DNA of 64,000 bases from DASPLX01 sp035627375 (GCA_035627375.1 DASPLX010000067.1:1-64000); one strand, 5' to 3'; shown: positions 41,479-51,400, numbered from the stretch's first letter. Notes: generated by a model not told the origin, from the sequence alone. Numbers and translations: made by a program.

Positions 41479-42228
41479 ATGTCCGTCACGATGCGTGAAA
41501 TGCTGGAAGCCGGTATCCACTTCGGCCACCAAACCCGCTTCTGGAACCCCAAGATGGCCCCCTACATCTTCGGCCATCGCAACAAGATTCATATCGTCAA
41601 CCTGGAAAAGACCCTGGCCATGTACCAGGAGGCGATGAAGTACATCCGTCAATTGGCTTCCAATCGCGGCACCATCCTGTTCGTCGGCACCAAGCGCCAG
41701 GCGCGCGACATCATCGCGGCTGAAGCCCAGCGCGCCGGCATGCCCTACGTCGACCAGCGCTGGCTCGGCGGCATGCTGACCAACTTCAAGACGATCAAGA
41801 CCTCGATCAAGCGCCTGAAGGATATGGAAGCCGCCATGACCGACGGCACCGTCGAAAAGATGAGCAAGAAGGAAGCCCTGATGTTCCAGCGCGAGATGGA
41901 GAAGCTGCAGAAGTCCATCGGCGGCATCAAGGACATGGGCGGCATCCCGGACGCGATCTTCGTCGTCGACGTCGGCTACCACAAGGGCGCCGTCACCGAA
42001 GCCGGCAAGCTGGGCATTCCGGTCATCGGCGTGGTCGATACCAACCATTCTCCGGAAGGCGTCACCTATGTCATCCCGGGTAACGACGACTCCTCCAAGG
42101 CGATCACCCTGTACGCCCGCGGCGTCGCGGACGCGATCCTCGAAGGCCGCGCCAATGCCGTGGCCGACGTTGTCGAAGCCGTCAAGGGCGGCGCCGACGA
42201 GTTCGTCGAAGTCAACGAGCAGGCTTGA
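41479..42228 (+). CDS. rpsB: 30S ribosomal protein S2 (uS2)
   Basis: Ribosomal protein of the small subunit. 249 residues: MSVTMREMLEAGIHFGHQTR and WNPKMAPYIFGHRNKIHIVN at the start, the helical hairpin (about 95-165) and a C-terminal GIPVIGVVDTNHSPEGVTYV. GGAG lies 8 nt before the ATG. It is the first gene of the translation run rpsB-tsf-pyrH-frr, followed by a terminator-like hairpin that may reduce transcription into tsf. Confidence 0.98.
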   Translation: MSVTMREMLEAGIHFGHQTRFWNPKMAPYIFGHRNKIHIVNLEKTLAMYQEAMKYIRQLASNRGTILFVGTKRQARDIIAAEAQRAGMPYVDQRWLGGMLTNFKTIKTSIKRLKDMEAAMTDGTVEKMSKKEALMFQREMEKLQKSIGGIKDMGGIPDAIFVVDVGYHKGAVTEAGKLGIPVIGVVDTNHSPEGVTYVIPGNDDSSKAITLYARGVADAILEGRANAVADVVEAVKGGADEFVEVNEQA

Positions 42229-42258
42229 TGCCTCCGGCCCGATTCCTCGGGCTGCATG

Positions 42259-42290
42259 AAAAGGGGCAACGCTGGTTCGCCCCTTTTTTT
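42259..42290 (+). terminator. Terminator-like hairpin between rpsB and tsf
   Basis: AAAAGGGGC (42259-42267) pairs with GCCCC+TTTT (42279-42287), enclosing AAC-gctg-GTT, and is followed by T's to 42290. It looks like a strong intrinsic terminator; because tsf follows in the same direction it is probably partial. Confidence 0.8.
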
Positions 42291-42425
42291 CAAGCAAAGC
42301 AATTTTTTATTTGCGGGACAGGGAAGGCCGGCAAGGCTTAGCGAAGCGATGGACTTGGCGTTCCCCTCTGTTCCCAACTGACTGTAAGGCGTCTGCGGAC
42401 GCCGCAAGTGAATTAGGAGATTAGT

Positions 42426-43307
42426 ATGGCCGCAATTACTGCAGCGATGGTGGGCGAACTGCGCGCAAAGACCGACGCGCCGATGATGGAGTGCAAGAAG
42501 GCGCTGACCGAAGCCGATGGCGATATGGCCAAGGCGGAAGAGCTGCTGCGCGTCAAGCTGGGCAGCAAGGCTTCCAAGGCCGCTTCCCGCATCACCGCTG
42601 AAGGCGTGATCGCCTCGTATATCGCCGGCAACGTCGGCGCTCTGATCGAGATCAACTGCGAAACCGACTTCGTGTCCAAGAACGACGATTTCCTGACGCT
42701 GGCGAATGCCTGCGCCAAGCTGGTCGCCGAGAAGAACCCGGCCGACGTCGCCGCCCTGTCGGCCCTGCCGCTCGACGGCAAGACTGTGGACGAAGTGCGC
42801 GCCGCCCTGATCGGCAAGATCGGCGAGAATATGTCGATCCGCCGCTTCCAGCGTTTCGAAACCACGGGCAAACTGGCTGCTTACCTGCATGGCACCCGTA
42901 TCGGCGTGATGGTCGATTTCGAAGGCGACGAGCAGGCCGGCAAGGACGTCGCGATGCATGTCGCCGCGATGAAGCCGGTTGCGCTGTCGTCGGAAGACGT
43001 GCCGGCCGACCTGATCGAGAAAGAGCGTTCGATCGCTTCGCAAAAGGCCGCCGAATCCGGCAAGCCGGCCGATATCGTCGCCAAGATGGTCGAAGGCTCC
43101 GTGCAGAAGTATCTGAAGGAAGTTTCGCTGCTGAATCAGCCGTTCGTGAAGAACGACAAGCAGACCGTCGAGCAGATGCTGAAAGCCGTCAACGCCAAGG
43201 TGAAGGCATTCACGTTGTTCGTGGTCGGCGAGGGCATCGAGAAGAAGCAGGATGACTTCGCTGCCGAGGTGGCGGCACAAGTGGCCGCAGCCAAGCAGCA
43301 GGCGTAA
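42426..43307 (+). CDS. tsf: Translation elongation factor Ts
   Basis: Nucleotide exchange factor for EF-Tu. 293 residues with the N-terminal UBA-like domain (AAITAAMVGELRAKTDAPMM, then ECKKALTEADGDMAKAEELL) and the signature EGVIASYIAGNVGALIEINC with ETDFVSKNDDF after it. The coiled-coil and C-terminal core are intact. TTAGGAGATTAGT is just before the ATG. 197 bp after rpsB; a hairpin with a T-tract follows at 43321-43343. Confidence 0.98.
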   Translation: MAAITAAMVGELRAKTDAPMMECKKALTEADGDMAKAEELLRVKLGSKASKAASRITAEGVIASYIAGNVGALIEINCETDFVSKNDDFLTLANACAKLVAEKNPADVAALSALPLDGKTVDEVRAALIGKIGENMSIRRFQRFETTGKLAAYLHGTRIGVMVDFEGDEQAGKDVAMHVAAMKPVALSSEDVPADLIEKERSIASQKAAESGKPADIVAKMVEGSVQKYLKEVSLLNQPFVKNDKQTVEQMLKAVNAKVKAFTLFVVGEGIEKKQDDFAAEVAAQVAAAKQQA

Positions 43308-43320
43308 GCGAAAAACAAAG

Positions 43321-43343
43321 CGGGCCGAAAGGCCCGTTTTTTT
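43321..43343 (+). terminator. Intrinsic terminator after tsf
   Basis: CGGGCC-GAAA-GGCCCG stem with a stable GAAA tetraloop followed by seven T's (43337-43343), 13 bp after the tsf stop. Classic rho-independent form. Confidence 0.9.
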
Positions 43344-43494
43344 GGCCCTGCCTGCCCGAGGGAGCAGGGCCGCCGGCGTTACAGACTGTTACGACCTTGA
43401 AGAGCGTGACATGTCGTTGCGGCCGGCGCAGTACAGTTAAAATTCAGGCAGTAACGGAAGGCGTTTCCGCCGGACATCATCAGGAGCCCAGTAC

Positions 43495-44211
43495 ATGACC
43501 AAACCAGCTTACAAGCGCGTCCTCCTAAAACTTTCCGGCGAAGCATTGATGGGCGACGATCCGTATGGCATCAATCGTGCGACGATCGAACGCATGGTCG
43601 CGGATGTCACGGAGGTGGCGAAGCTGGGGGTCGAGCTGGCGATCGTGATCGGCGGCGGCAACATCTTCCGCGGCGTGGCGCCGGGCGCGCAAGGCATGGA
43701 CCGCGCGACCGCCGATTACATGGGCATGCTCGCCACGGTGATGAATTCGCTGGCGCTGGCCGATGCGATGCGCCAAGTGGGCATGACGGCGCGCGTGATG
43801 TCGGCGATCAGCATCGAGCAGGTGGTCGAACCTTACGTCCGTCCGAAGGCGTTGCAGTATCTGGAAGAGGGCAAGATCGTCGTCTTCGCGGCCGGCACCG
43901 GCAATCCGTTCTTCACGACGGATACCGCCGCCGCGCTGCGCGGTTCCGAGATCGGGGCCGAGGTCGTCCTGAAGGCGACCAAGGTCGACGGTGTCTATAG
44001 CGCCGATCCGAAGAAGGACCCGGAAGCGACGCGCTATTCGACGATTTCGTTCGATGAAGCCATCGCCAAGCATTTGCAGGTCATGGACGCCACGGCCTTC
44101 GCGCTGTGCCGCGACCAGAAACTGCCGATCAAGGTGTTTTCGATCGTCAAGCCGGGCGCGCTCAAGCGCGTGGTGCTCGGCGAAGACGAAGGTACATTGG
44201 TTCACGTGTAA
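43495..44211 (+). CDS. pyrH: UMP kinase PyrH
   Basis: Phosphorylates UMP to UDP. 238 residues of the amino-acid-kinase fold: YKRVLLKLSGEALMGDDPYG, IVIGGGNIFRG, a MATVMNSLALADAM segment near residue 80, and the nucleotide-binding FAAGTGNPFFTTDTAAALRG near 130. GGAGCC lies 7 nt upstream. The region before it has TAAAAT (43438-43443) but no well-spaced -35, so its own promoter is unclear. frr follows 23 bp later. Confidence 0.97.
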   Translation: MTKPAYKRVLLKLSGEALMGDDPYGINRATIERMVADVTEVAKLGVELAIVIGGGNIFRGVAPGAQGMDRATADYMGMLATVMNSLALADAMRQVGMTARVMSAISIEQVVEPYVRPKALQYLEEGKIVVFAAGTGNPFFTTDTAAALRGSEIGAEVVLKATKVDGVYSADPKKDPEATRYSTISFDEAIAKHLQVMDATAFALCRDQKLPIKVFSIVKPGALKRVVLGEDEGTLVHV

Positions 44212-44234
44212 AGATTGCATTAGAGGAGAACAGC

Positions 44235-44795
44235 ATGGCTGTAGCAGACGTCAAGAAGAATGCCGAGCAGAAGATGCACAAGTCGATCGAGACCTTGAAG
44301 GCCGATCTGGCCAAGGTCCGTACCGGCCGCGCGCATACCGGCATTCTCGACCATGTGATGGTCGATTACTACGGCAATCCGACGCCGATCGGGCAGGTCG
44401 CGAATCTCACGCTGATCGATGCCCGCACCATCGGCGTGCAGCCGTGGGAAAAGAAGATGTTGTCCGTGGTCGAGAAGGCGATCCGCGAATCCGACCTCGG
44501 GCTCAATCCGTCGACGCAGGGCGACATGATCCGCGTGCCGACGCCGCCGTTGACCGAAGAGCGCCGCAAGGAACTCGTCAAGGTCGTCAAGGGCGAGGCC
44601 GAAGGCGCGAAGGTGGCGATTCGCAACGTGCGCCGCGATGCCAACGAAGCCTTGAAAAAGCTGCTCAAGGACAAGGCTTGCTCGGAAGACGAGGAGCGCC
44701 GCGCGCAGGACGACGTGCAGAAGCTCACCGACAAGTTCGTCGCCGAAGTCGACAAGCTGACGGCCGAGAAGGAAAAAGACATCATGACGGTCTGA
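44235..44795 (+). CDS. frr: Ribosome recycling factor
   Basis: Splits post-termination ribosomes together with EF-G. 186 residues with the three-helix-bundle sequence: MHKSIETLKADLAKVRTGRA, DHVMVDYYGNPTPIGQVANL, then RVPTPPLTEERRKELVKVVK. AGAGGAGAA lies 5 nt before the ATG. A longer frame from 44106 overlaps pyrH and does not resemble the family. Followed by uppS after 55 bp. Confidence 0.98.
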   Translation: MAVADVKKNAEQKMHKSIETLKADLAKVRTGRAHTGILDHVMVDYYGNPTPIGQVANLTLIDARTIGVQPWEKKMLSVVEKAIRESDLGLNPSTQGDMIRVPTPPLTEERRKELVKVVKGEAEGAKVAIRNVRRDANEALKKLLKDKACSEDEERRAQDDVQKLTDKFVAEVDKLTAEKEKDIMTV

Positions 44796-44850
44796 GGCCG
44801 TCGCGATTCCCCGTTTCGAGCTGCGGCTTAAACCTGTCCTTGCGCCTTTC

Positions 44851-45609
44851 ATGAGTCATACAAGTTCCACTCAGGTCATACCTGAGGTTGCGGCGGTGCC
44901 GCGCCATATCGCGATCATCATGGACGGCAACGGCCGTTGGGCGACCAAGCGCTTCCTGCCGCGCGTCGCCGGCCACGTGAAGGGCGTCGAAGCCGTGCGC
45001 GGCATCGTCGAGGCCTGCGTGCGGCGCGGTGTCGAATACCTGACGCTGTTCGCTTTCAGCTCGGAAAACTGGCGCCGGCCGGCCGAAGAGGTGTCGTTGC
45101 TGATGAAGCTTTTCGTGACCGCGCTCGAGCGCGAGGTCGCGAAGATGCATGCCAACGACATCCGCTTGAAGGTGGTCGGCGATCTCAGCCGCTTCGACGA
45201 AAAACTGCAGCAGATGATCGCCGACGCGGAGCGCCGCACGGCGAACAACAGGCGCCTGACCGTCACGGTCTGCGCGAATTATGGCGGACGCTGGGACATC
45301 ATGCAGGCGACCGGCAAGATGGTCGCGGCGAATCCGGGCGTCGCCGATTTCACCGAAGAGATGCTGGCGCCTTACCTGTCGATGGCGTACGCGCCGGAAC
45401 CGGATCTTTTCATCCGCACCGGCGGCGAAGAGCGCATCTCCAATTTCCTGCTCTGGCAACTCGCGTATTCCGAGTTGTATTTCACCGATACCTATTGGCC
45501 GGATTTCGACGGCGCGGCGCTCGATCTTGCGATCGACTCCTATCGCCGGCGCGAGCGCCGTTTCGGCCGCACCAGCGAGCAAGTCACCGAGCGCAAGAAA
45601 GCTTCCTGA
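44851..45609 (+). CDS. uppS: Undecaprenyl diphosphate synthase (isoprenyl transferase)
   Basis: Cis-prenyltransferase that makes undecaprenyl diphosphate for peptidoglycan and O-antigen lipid carriers. 252 residues: IAIIMDGNGRWATKRFLPRV contains the catalytic Asp; LTLFAFSSENWRRPAEEV and the C-terminal PDLFIRTGGEERISNFLLWQ and ELYFTDTYWPDFD are family signatures. The stop overlaps the cdsA start (TGATG), so translation is coupled. Confidence 0.97.
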   Translation: MSHTSSTQVIPEVAAVPRHIAIIMDGNGRWATKRFLPRVAGHVKGVEAVRGIVEACVRRGVEYLTLFAFSSENWRRPAEEVSLLMKLFVTALEREVAKMHANDIRLKVVGDLSRFDEKLQQMIADAERRTANNRRLTVTVCANYGGRWDIMQATGKMVAANPGVADFTEEMLAPYLSMAYAPEPDLFIRTGGEERISNFLLWQLAYSELYFTDTYWPDFDGAALDLAIDSYRRRERRFGRTSEQVTERKKAS

Positions 45610-46427
45610 TGCTGAAAACGCGGGTCATTACTGCCGTCGTGCTGCTGGCGATCCTGCTGGCGATCCTTGCCATCGATTCGTTTCCGGTGTTCGCAGGCGC
45701 CGCGACGGTTTTCTTCGGCGCGGCAATGTGGGAGGGCTATCGCCTGTTCGGGAACAAGCGTCCGGTATTCGGGGCCGCGATCTGGACGGCGGCATTCGCC
45801 TTCCTGGCTTTTCGCGGCATGTTCCAGCAGTCGGTGCTGCTGTACGGCCTATGCGCCCTGATCTGGGCGCTGCGTCTGACGCCCTCGCTGAAATTCGGAT
45901 TGCCGCCGTTGCACGGCATGGGCAACCGCTTGCTGACCGCCATCTATGGAGTAGCCATTCTCGGCTGCTTCGGCGCGATCCTCGTGCTGTTCCAGCGTTC
46001 GCCGGCCTACCTGGTATCGGCGATGGCGATCGTCTGGATCGCCGACATCGGCGCCTATTTCGCCGGCAAGGCTTTCGGCAAGCGCAAGCTGGCGCCGTCG
46101 ATCTCTCCCGGCAAGTCGTGGGAGGGCGCGGTCGGCGGTTGGCTCGCCGTATTGGCGGCGGCATCCGCGACCATTTTCTTCCCCTTGTTCCGCGATACCT
46201 TCGCCGCGCAAGTGCAGGCCAGGTTCGGCTGGATCGTGTTTTTGGGAGTGATGACGCTATTGGTCGCCGCGAGCGTCGTCGGCGACCTGTTCGAGTCGCA
46301 GTTGAAGCGCCGCATCGGCATGAAGGACAGCAGCAAGCTGTTGCCGGGCCACGGCGGCGTGCTCGATCGCGTCGATGCATTGATTCCCACGTTGCCGCTC
46401 GCGGTGCTGTTCGGTTTCTGGAACTAG
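45609..46427 (+). CDS. cdsA: Phosphatidate cytidylyltransferase
   Basis: Inner-membrane enzyme making CDP-diacylglycerol, the precursor of all phospholipids. 272 residues with about seven membrane helices (start VITAVVLLAILLAILAIDSF), the conserved SPGKSWEGAVGG loop and the C-terminal signature DLFESQLKRRIGMKDSSKLL, then PGHGGVLDRVDAL. The ATG overlaps the uppS stop; the longer open frame from 44937 is a shadow. dxr follows 4 bp later. Confidence 0.96.
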   Translation: MLKTRVITAVVLLAILLAILAIDSFPVFAGAATVFFGAAMWEGYRLFGNKRPVFGAAIWTAAFAFLAFRGMFQQSVLLYGLCALIWALRLTPSLKFGLPPLHGMGNRLLTAIYGVAILGCFGAILVLFQRSPAYLVSAMAIVWIADIGAYFAGKAFGKRKLAPSISPGKSWEGAVGGWLAVLAAASATIFFPLFRDTFAAQVQARFGWIVFLGVMTLLVAASVVGDLFESQLKRRIGMKDSSKLLPGHGGVLDRVDALIPTLPLAVLFGFWN

Positions 46428-46431
46428 CAAG

Positions 46432-47616
46432 ATGCAAAACGTTACCAGCAATGTCACGGTGCTGGGCGCCACCGGCTCCATAGGCGTCTCGACGCTCGAC
46501 GTCCTGGCCAGGCACCCGGACCGCTATCGCCTCTACGCCTTGTCCGCCCACAATCGCGTCGACGAGTTGGCGGCGCAATGCGAGCGATTTCGTCCGCGGC
46601 GCGCCGTCGTCGGCAGCGCCGAGGCCGCGCGTCGCCTGCAAGAATTGCTGCGCAGCAGGCAGATCGATACGGAGGTGGAGTACGGCGAAGCCGCGCTATG
46701 CTCCATCGCCGCCGCACCGGAGTGCGATACCGTCATGGCCGCCATCGTCGGTGCGGCCGGCCTGGCGCCGACGCTGGCCGCGGCGAAGGCCGGCAAGAAA
46801 GTGTTGTTGGCGAACAAGGAGGCCTTGGTCATGTCCGGCCGCTTGTTCATGGATGCGGTCGCGGCGAGCGGCGCCGTCCTGCTGCCGATCGACAGCGAGC
46901 ACAATGCGATCTTCCAATGCCTGCCGCCTGCCTATCAGCGCGTCCCGGGCGCCCACGGCATCGCGAAAATCCTGCTGACCGCTTCCGGCGGCCCGTTCCG
47001 CACGCGCGCCGTCGAGACGCTCGACGCGGTGACGCCCGAGGAGGCCGTCGCGCATCCGAACTGGGTCATGGGCCGCAAGATATCGGTCGATTCGGCGACC
47101 ATGATGAACAAGGGCCTCGAAGTCATCGAGGCGCATTGGCTGTTCGGCGCGGCGGCATCGCAAATCGAGGTCGTCATCCATCCGCAAAGCGTGATCCACT
47201 CGATGGTGGCCTACGTCGACGGTTCGGTGCTGGCCCAGCTCGGCAATCCGGACATGCGCACGCCGATCGCGCATGCCTTGGCCTATCCGGATCGGATCGC
47301 CTCCGGCGTCGAGCCGGTCGATCTCGTGAAGATCGCCCAGTTGGCGTTCGAGCGGCCCGATTTCCAGCGTTTTCCCTGCCTGAAACTGGCCTACGACGCG
47401 TTGGAGGCGGGCGGCACGGCGCCGGCGGCATTGAACGCGGCCAATGAAATCGCGGTCCAAGCGTTTCTCGACGGCCGCATCGGCTTTCGGCAAATCGACC
47501 GCATCATCGCGCGCGTGATGGACCGCCTGCCGCATGTCGAAGTCAACGACATCGGCGCCTTGATGGAACGGGACCGCGCGGCGCGCGAACTTGCCCATCT
47601 CTTCATCGAGCAATGA
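46432..47616 (+). CDS. dxr: 1-deoxy-D-xylulose-5-phosphate reductoisomerase
   Basis: Second step of the MEP isoprenoid pathway (DXP to MEP, NADPH). 394 residues. NADPH-binding ATGSIGVSTLDVL near residue 13, VLLANKEALVMSG near 122, metal and substrate site DSEHNAIFQCL (Asp and Glu), SGGPFRT, and MGRKISVDSATMMNKGLEVI. It feeds isoprenoid precursor to uppS two genes upstream. Its stop overlaps rseP (ATGA). Confidence 0.97.
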   Translation: MQNVTSNVTVLGATGSIGVSTLDVLARHPDRYRLYALSAHNRVDELAAQCERFRPRRAVVGSAEAARRLQELLRSRQIDTEVEYGEAALCSIAAAPECDTVMAAIVGAAGLAPTLAAAKAGKKVLLANKEALVMSGRLFMDAVAASGAVLLPIDSEHNAIFQCLPPAYQRVPGAHGIAKILLTASGGPFRTRAVETLDAVTPEEAVAHPNWVMGRKISVDSATMMNKGLEVIEAHWLFGAAASQIEVVIHPQSVIHSMVAYVDGSVLAQLGNPDMRTPIAHALAYPDRIASGVEPVDLVKIAQLAFERPDFQRFPCLKLAYDALEAGGTAPAALNAANEIAVQAFLDGRIGFRQIDRIIARVMDRLPHVEVNDIGALMERDRAARELAHLFIEQ

Positions 47617-48980
47617 ATCTCCTGCATACCATCGCCGCTTTCATCGTCGTGCTCGGCACGCTGGTGATCGTGCATGAACTTGGACACTACCTGGTGGCGC
47701 GCTGGTGCGGCGTCAAGGTGCTGCGTTTTTCGGTCGGGATGGGCAAGATCGTCTGGTCGCGCCGGTTCGGACGCGACCAGACGGAATGGGCGATTTCCGT
47801 ATTGCCGCTCGGCGGCTACGTGAAGATGCTCGACGCCCGCGAACAGGACCTGCACGATTTGCCGCCCGAGGACTTGCGGCGCGAATTCACGCGGCAGTCG
47901 GTCTGGAAGCGCATCGCCATCGTGGCCGCGGGGCCGGCCGCCAATTTCCTGCTGGCGATCGCAGTGTTCGCCGGGCTGTATATGCACGGCATTCCCGAAC
48001 CTGCACCGAAGCTGCGCGCCGTGCCTGAACAGACCGCGGCCTACGAGGCCGGGCTGCGCGGCGGCGAGTTGATCACGGCCGTGAACGGCGAACCGGTCCG
48101 GATCTGGTCCGATCTGCGCTGGAACCTGCTGCAGGCCGCCATCGATGCGCGCACGGTGCGGCTGGATACCGAGCGCGCCAACCCCGCGCAAGCGGGCGGC
48201 AAGCTGGTCGACACCGTGACGCTGAAGCTCGATGGCTTGTCCGCGCGCGATCTCGAGGGCGATTTTCTTTCCAAGCTCGGCATCGATCTCGCGCGCCCGA
48301 AAGCGGTGCTCGGGCGCGTCCTGGCGGATGGAGCCGGCGATCGCGCCGGATTGCGGGAGGGCGACCGGGTGCTCGCGATCGACGGCCGCGCGATCGACGA
48401 CGGGCTCGCTCTCGTCGAAGCCGTGCGCAAGTCTCCCGGCAGGACCCTCGATCTGACCATCTTGCGCGGCGGCGACGAGATTCGCCTGGCGGTCACGCCG
48501 GAGCCGAAAAAGCAGGGCGAGCAAACGTTCGGCCGCATCCAGGTCGAAATACCGCTCGCCCCGGAAATGGTCGTCGCCAGCGAGCCGCCGGTAACCGCGT
48601 TCGCGAAAGGCGCCGCGCGCACCTGGGATACATCGGTCCTGACGGTGAAGATGCTTGGCAAAATGCTAATCGGTCAAGTCTCCTGGAAAAACATCACGGG
48701 ACCGATCACGATCGCCGATTACGCGGGGCAGACCGCGCGCATCGGCATGATCAGTTTTTTGAGCTTCATCGCCTTCATCAGCATCAGTCTTGGCGTGATG
48801 AATCTGCTTCCCATTCCGGTGCTGGATGGGGGGCTTTTGTTGTATTATTCGCTGGAAGTTTTGACAGGGCGCCCAGTCTCCGAACGCTTCGGCGAGCTTG
48901 CGCAGCGCGCAGGCCTGGGCATCCTGGTGACTCTGATGGTCGTTGCTGTCTTCAATGACATCGTCCGGCTCATGTCATAG
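47613..48980 (+). CDS. rseP: Site-2 intramembrane zinc protease RseP
   Basis: Inner-membrane protease that completes release of sigma-E by cutting the anti-sigma factor RseA, part of the envelope stress response. 455 residues. The active site VIVHELGHYLVARWCGVKVL contains HExxH near residue 22; two PDZ-type domains follow (second with RPKAVLGRVLADGAGDRAGL), then the last membrane segment with SLGVMNLLPIPVLDGGLLLY carrying the LDG metal ligand. It lies just upstream of bamA. Confidence 0.96.
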   Translation: MNLLHTIAAFIVVLGTLVIVHELGHYLVARWCGVKVLRFSVGMGKIVWSRRFGRDQTEWAISVLPLGGYVKMLDAREQDLHDLPPEDLRREFTRQSVWKRIAIVAAGPAANFLLAIAVFAGLYMHGIPEPAPKLRAVPEQTAAYEAGLRGGELITAVNGEPVRIWSDLRWNLLQAAIDARTVRLDTERANPAQAGGKLVDTVTLKLDGLSARDLEGDFLSKLGIDLARPKAVLGRVLADGAGDRAGLREGDRVLAIDGRAIDDGLALVEAVRKSPGRTLDLTILRGGDEIRLAVTPEPKKQGEQTFGRIQVEIPLAPEMVVASEPPVTAFAKGAARTWDTSVLTVKMLGKMLIGQVSWKNITGPITIADYAGQTARIGMISFLSFIAFISISLGVMNLLPIPVLDGGLLLYYSLEVLTGRPVSERFGELAQRAGLGILVTLMVVAVFNDIVRLMS

Positions 48981-49051
48981 GCACGCCTCCAACGCCGGCC
49001 TTGGCTTGCAAAACTACCGCCTCACAAGAATTATTTAATTAACGACAGCCA

Positions 49052-51400
49052 ATGAAATTACATTCCGCGCGCTTCCTGCGTTCCTACGCGCCGCTCTTTC
49101 CCCGACGTCTCATCGCTGTTGCCGCATTTGCCCTGTGTTCCGGCCATGCGCTGGCTGTCGAGCCGTTCACGATCAAGGATATCCGCGTCGAAGGTCTGCA
49201 GCGCACGGAAGCCGGCACCATCTTCAGCTATCTGCCGGTCCGCGTCGGCGATACCTATACCGACGACAAGGGCGTATCGGCCATCAAGGCGCTGTACGCG
49301 ACGGGCTTCTTCAAGGATGTGCGGATCGAAGTGGAAGGGAACGTGCTGGTCGTGCTGGTCGACGAGCGGCCCGCGATCGCGAGCGTCGATTTCACCGGCA
49401 CCAAGGAGTTCGACAAGGACCAGTTGACCAAGGCGCTGAAGGAGATCGGCCTCGGCGAGGCGCGCATCTTCGATCGCGCGATGCTGGATCGCGCCGAGCA
49501 GGAGATGAAGCGGCAATACCTGTCGCGCGGCCTGTACGGCGTGCAGGTGACGACGACGATCACGCCGATCGAGCGCAATCGCGTCAACATCACGTTCAAC
49601 GTCGACGAGGGCGAAGCGGCGCGCATCCGCCAGATCAACATCGTCGGCAACAAGGCGTTCTCCGACAGCGAATTGCGCGAGCTGATGGACTTGCGCACGC
49701 CGGGCTGGTTCACGTGGTACACCAAGGCGGATCAATATTCCAAGCAGAAGCTGACCGGCGACATCGAAGCGCTGCGTTCCCATTACCTGAATCGCGGCTA
49801 TATCGAAATGCAGGTCGAATCGACGCAGGTGTCGATCACGCCGGACAAGAAAGATATCTACATCACGATCAATATCAGCGAAGGCGAAAAGTACAACGTC
49901 TCCGACATCAAGCTCGAGGGCGACATGTTCGGCCGCGAGGAGGAGCTGAGGTCGCTGGTGCTGCTGCGGCCGGGCAAGGTGTACTCCGGCGATCTGCTGG
50001 CGGAAAGCGTCAAGCGCATTTCCGAGCGCCTCGGCAACTTCGGCTATGCATTCGCCAACGTCAATGCCAATCCGCTGATCGACCGCGAGAAAAAGGAAGT
50101 CGCTTTCACCATCCTGGTCGATCCGGGCAAGCGCGTCTACGTGCGCCGCATTTCCATCGGCGGCAATACCCGCACGCGCGACGAGGTGGTGCGGCGCGAA
50201 TTCCGCCAGTTCGAGAATTCCTGGTACGACGGCGAGAAGATCAAGCTGTCGCGCGATCGCGTCGATCGCCTCGGTTATTTCAAGGAAGTGACGATCGAGA
50301 CGCCCGAAGTGCCCGGCAGCGTCGATCAGGTCGACGTCAACATGGCGGTGACCGAAAAACCGACCGGCAACATTCTCGTGGGCGCGGGCTATTCGAGCAG
50401 CGAGAAGCTGACGGTCACCGGTTCGATCCAGCAGGCTAACGCGTTCGGCAGCGGCAATACGCTCGGTATCGAAATCAACACGAGCAAGCTGAACCGCACG
50501 ATCGCGTTGTCGCAATACAATCCGTATTTCACGGACGACGGCGTCAGCCGCGGCCTGGAAGTGTATTACCGCACCTCGCGTCCACCGCTGATCAATACCG
50601 GCGACTACAAGATCACCAGCGGCGGCGGCAACATCCGCTTCGGCGTGCCGTTCTCCGAACTCGACACCGTGATCTTCGGCATCGGCGCCGAAATGACCAA
50701 GGTGCTCACCTACAAGGGCGATCCGGGGTTCAACGACAGTCCGCAGGTCTATCTGAACTACGTGGCGAACTTCGGCAACGGCAAGACCGCCACGACCACG
50801 AGTTTCCCGCTGACGATCGCCTGGCAGCGCGACAGCCGCGACAGCGCCATGACCCCGACCATCGGCCGCTATCAGCGCGCCAATCTCGAGGTGGCGCCGG
50901 TCGGTGACCTGCGTTACTACCGCGCCATCTACAATGCGCAGATGTACCGGCCGCTGGCCAGCTGGGTGACGCTGGCCCTGAACGGAGAGTTCGACTACGG
51001 TCGCGGCTTGGGCGGCAAGCCGTACCCGGTGTTCAAGAACTTCTACGCGGGAGGCATGGGTTCGGTGCGCGGCTACGAGAGCTCCTCGCTCGGCCCGCGC
51101 ACCAGCTACGACGATCCCGCCGGCGGCTCGACGCGCATCATCATGAACGCCGAACTGCAATTCCCGTTCCCGGGCTCCGGCAAGGATCGCAGCCTGCGTT
51201 GGTATACCTTCATCGACGGCGGCAACGTCTATGCGGAGCGCGAAAAGATCCAGTTGAACCAATTGCGTTTCGGCGCGGGTCTCGGCATCACCTGGCTGGC
51301 GCCGATCGGTCCGATGAAGCTCTCCTACGGCAAGGCCCTGAACGCCAAACCGGGCGATCGGACGGAGGGCTTCCAGTTCCAGATGGGCACCGGCTTCTAG
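49052..51400 (+). CDS. bamA: Outer-membrane protein assembly factor BamA
   Basis: Core of the BAM complex that folds beta-barrel proteins. 782 residues: signal peptide ending about CSGHALA, five POTRA domains (first FTIKDIRVEGLQRTEAGTIF, later YVRRISIGGNTRTRDEVVRR), then a 16-strand barrel with the loop-6 motif GMGSVRGYESSSLGP and a C-terminal GFQFQMGTGF. The motif has Tyr where many BamAs have Phe (VRGF), a common variant. The upstream gap is AT-rich (AATTATTTAATTAACG). Followed by skp, the periplasmic chaperone for the same clients. Confidence 0.97.
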   Translation: MKLHSARFLRSYAPLFPRRLIAVAAFALCSGHALAVEPFTIKDIRVEGLQRTEAGTIFSYLPVRVGDTYTDDKGVSAIKALYATGFFKDVRIEVEGNVLVVLVDERPAIASVDFTGTKEFDKDQLTKALKEIGLGEARIFDRAMLDRAEQEMKRQYLSRGLYGVQVTTTITPIERNRVNITFNVDEGEAARIRQINIVGNKAFSDSELRELMDLRTPGWFTWYTKADQYSKQKLTGDIEALRSHYLNRGYIEMQVESTQVSITPDKKDIYITINISEGEKYNVSDIKLEGDMFGREEELRSLVLLRPGKVYSGDLLAESVKRISERLGNFGYAFANVNANPLIDREKKEVAFTILVDPGKRVYVRRISIGGNTRTRDEVVRREFRQFENSWYDGEKIKLSRDRVDRLGYFKEVTIETPEVPGSVDQVDVNMAVTEKPTGNILVGAGYSSSEKLTVTGSIQQANAFGSGNTLGIEINTSKLNRTIALSQYNPYFTDDGVSRGLEVYYRTSRPPLINTGDYKITSGGGNIRFGVPFSELDTVIFGIGAEMTKVLTYKGDPGFNDSPQVYLNYVANFGNGKTATTTSFPLTIAWQRDSRDSAMTPTIGRYQRANLEVAPVGDLRYYRAIYNAQMYRPLASWVTLALNGEFDYGRGLGGKPYPVFKNFYAGGMGSVRGYESSSLGPRTSYDDPAGGSTRIIMNAELQFPFPGSGKDRSLRWYTFIDGGNVYAEREKIQLNQLRFGAGLGITWLAPIGPMKLSYGKALNAKPGDRTEGFQFQMGTGF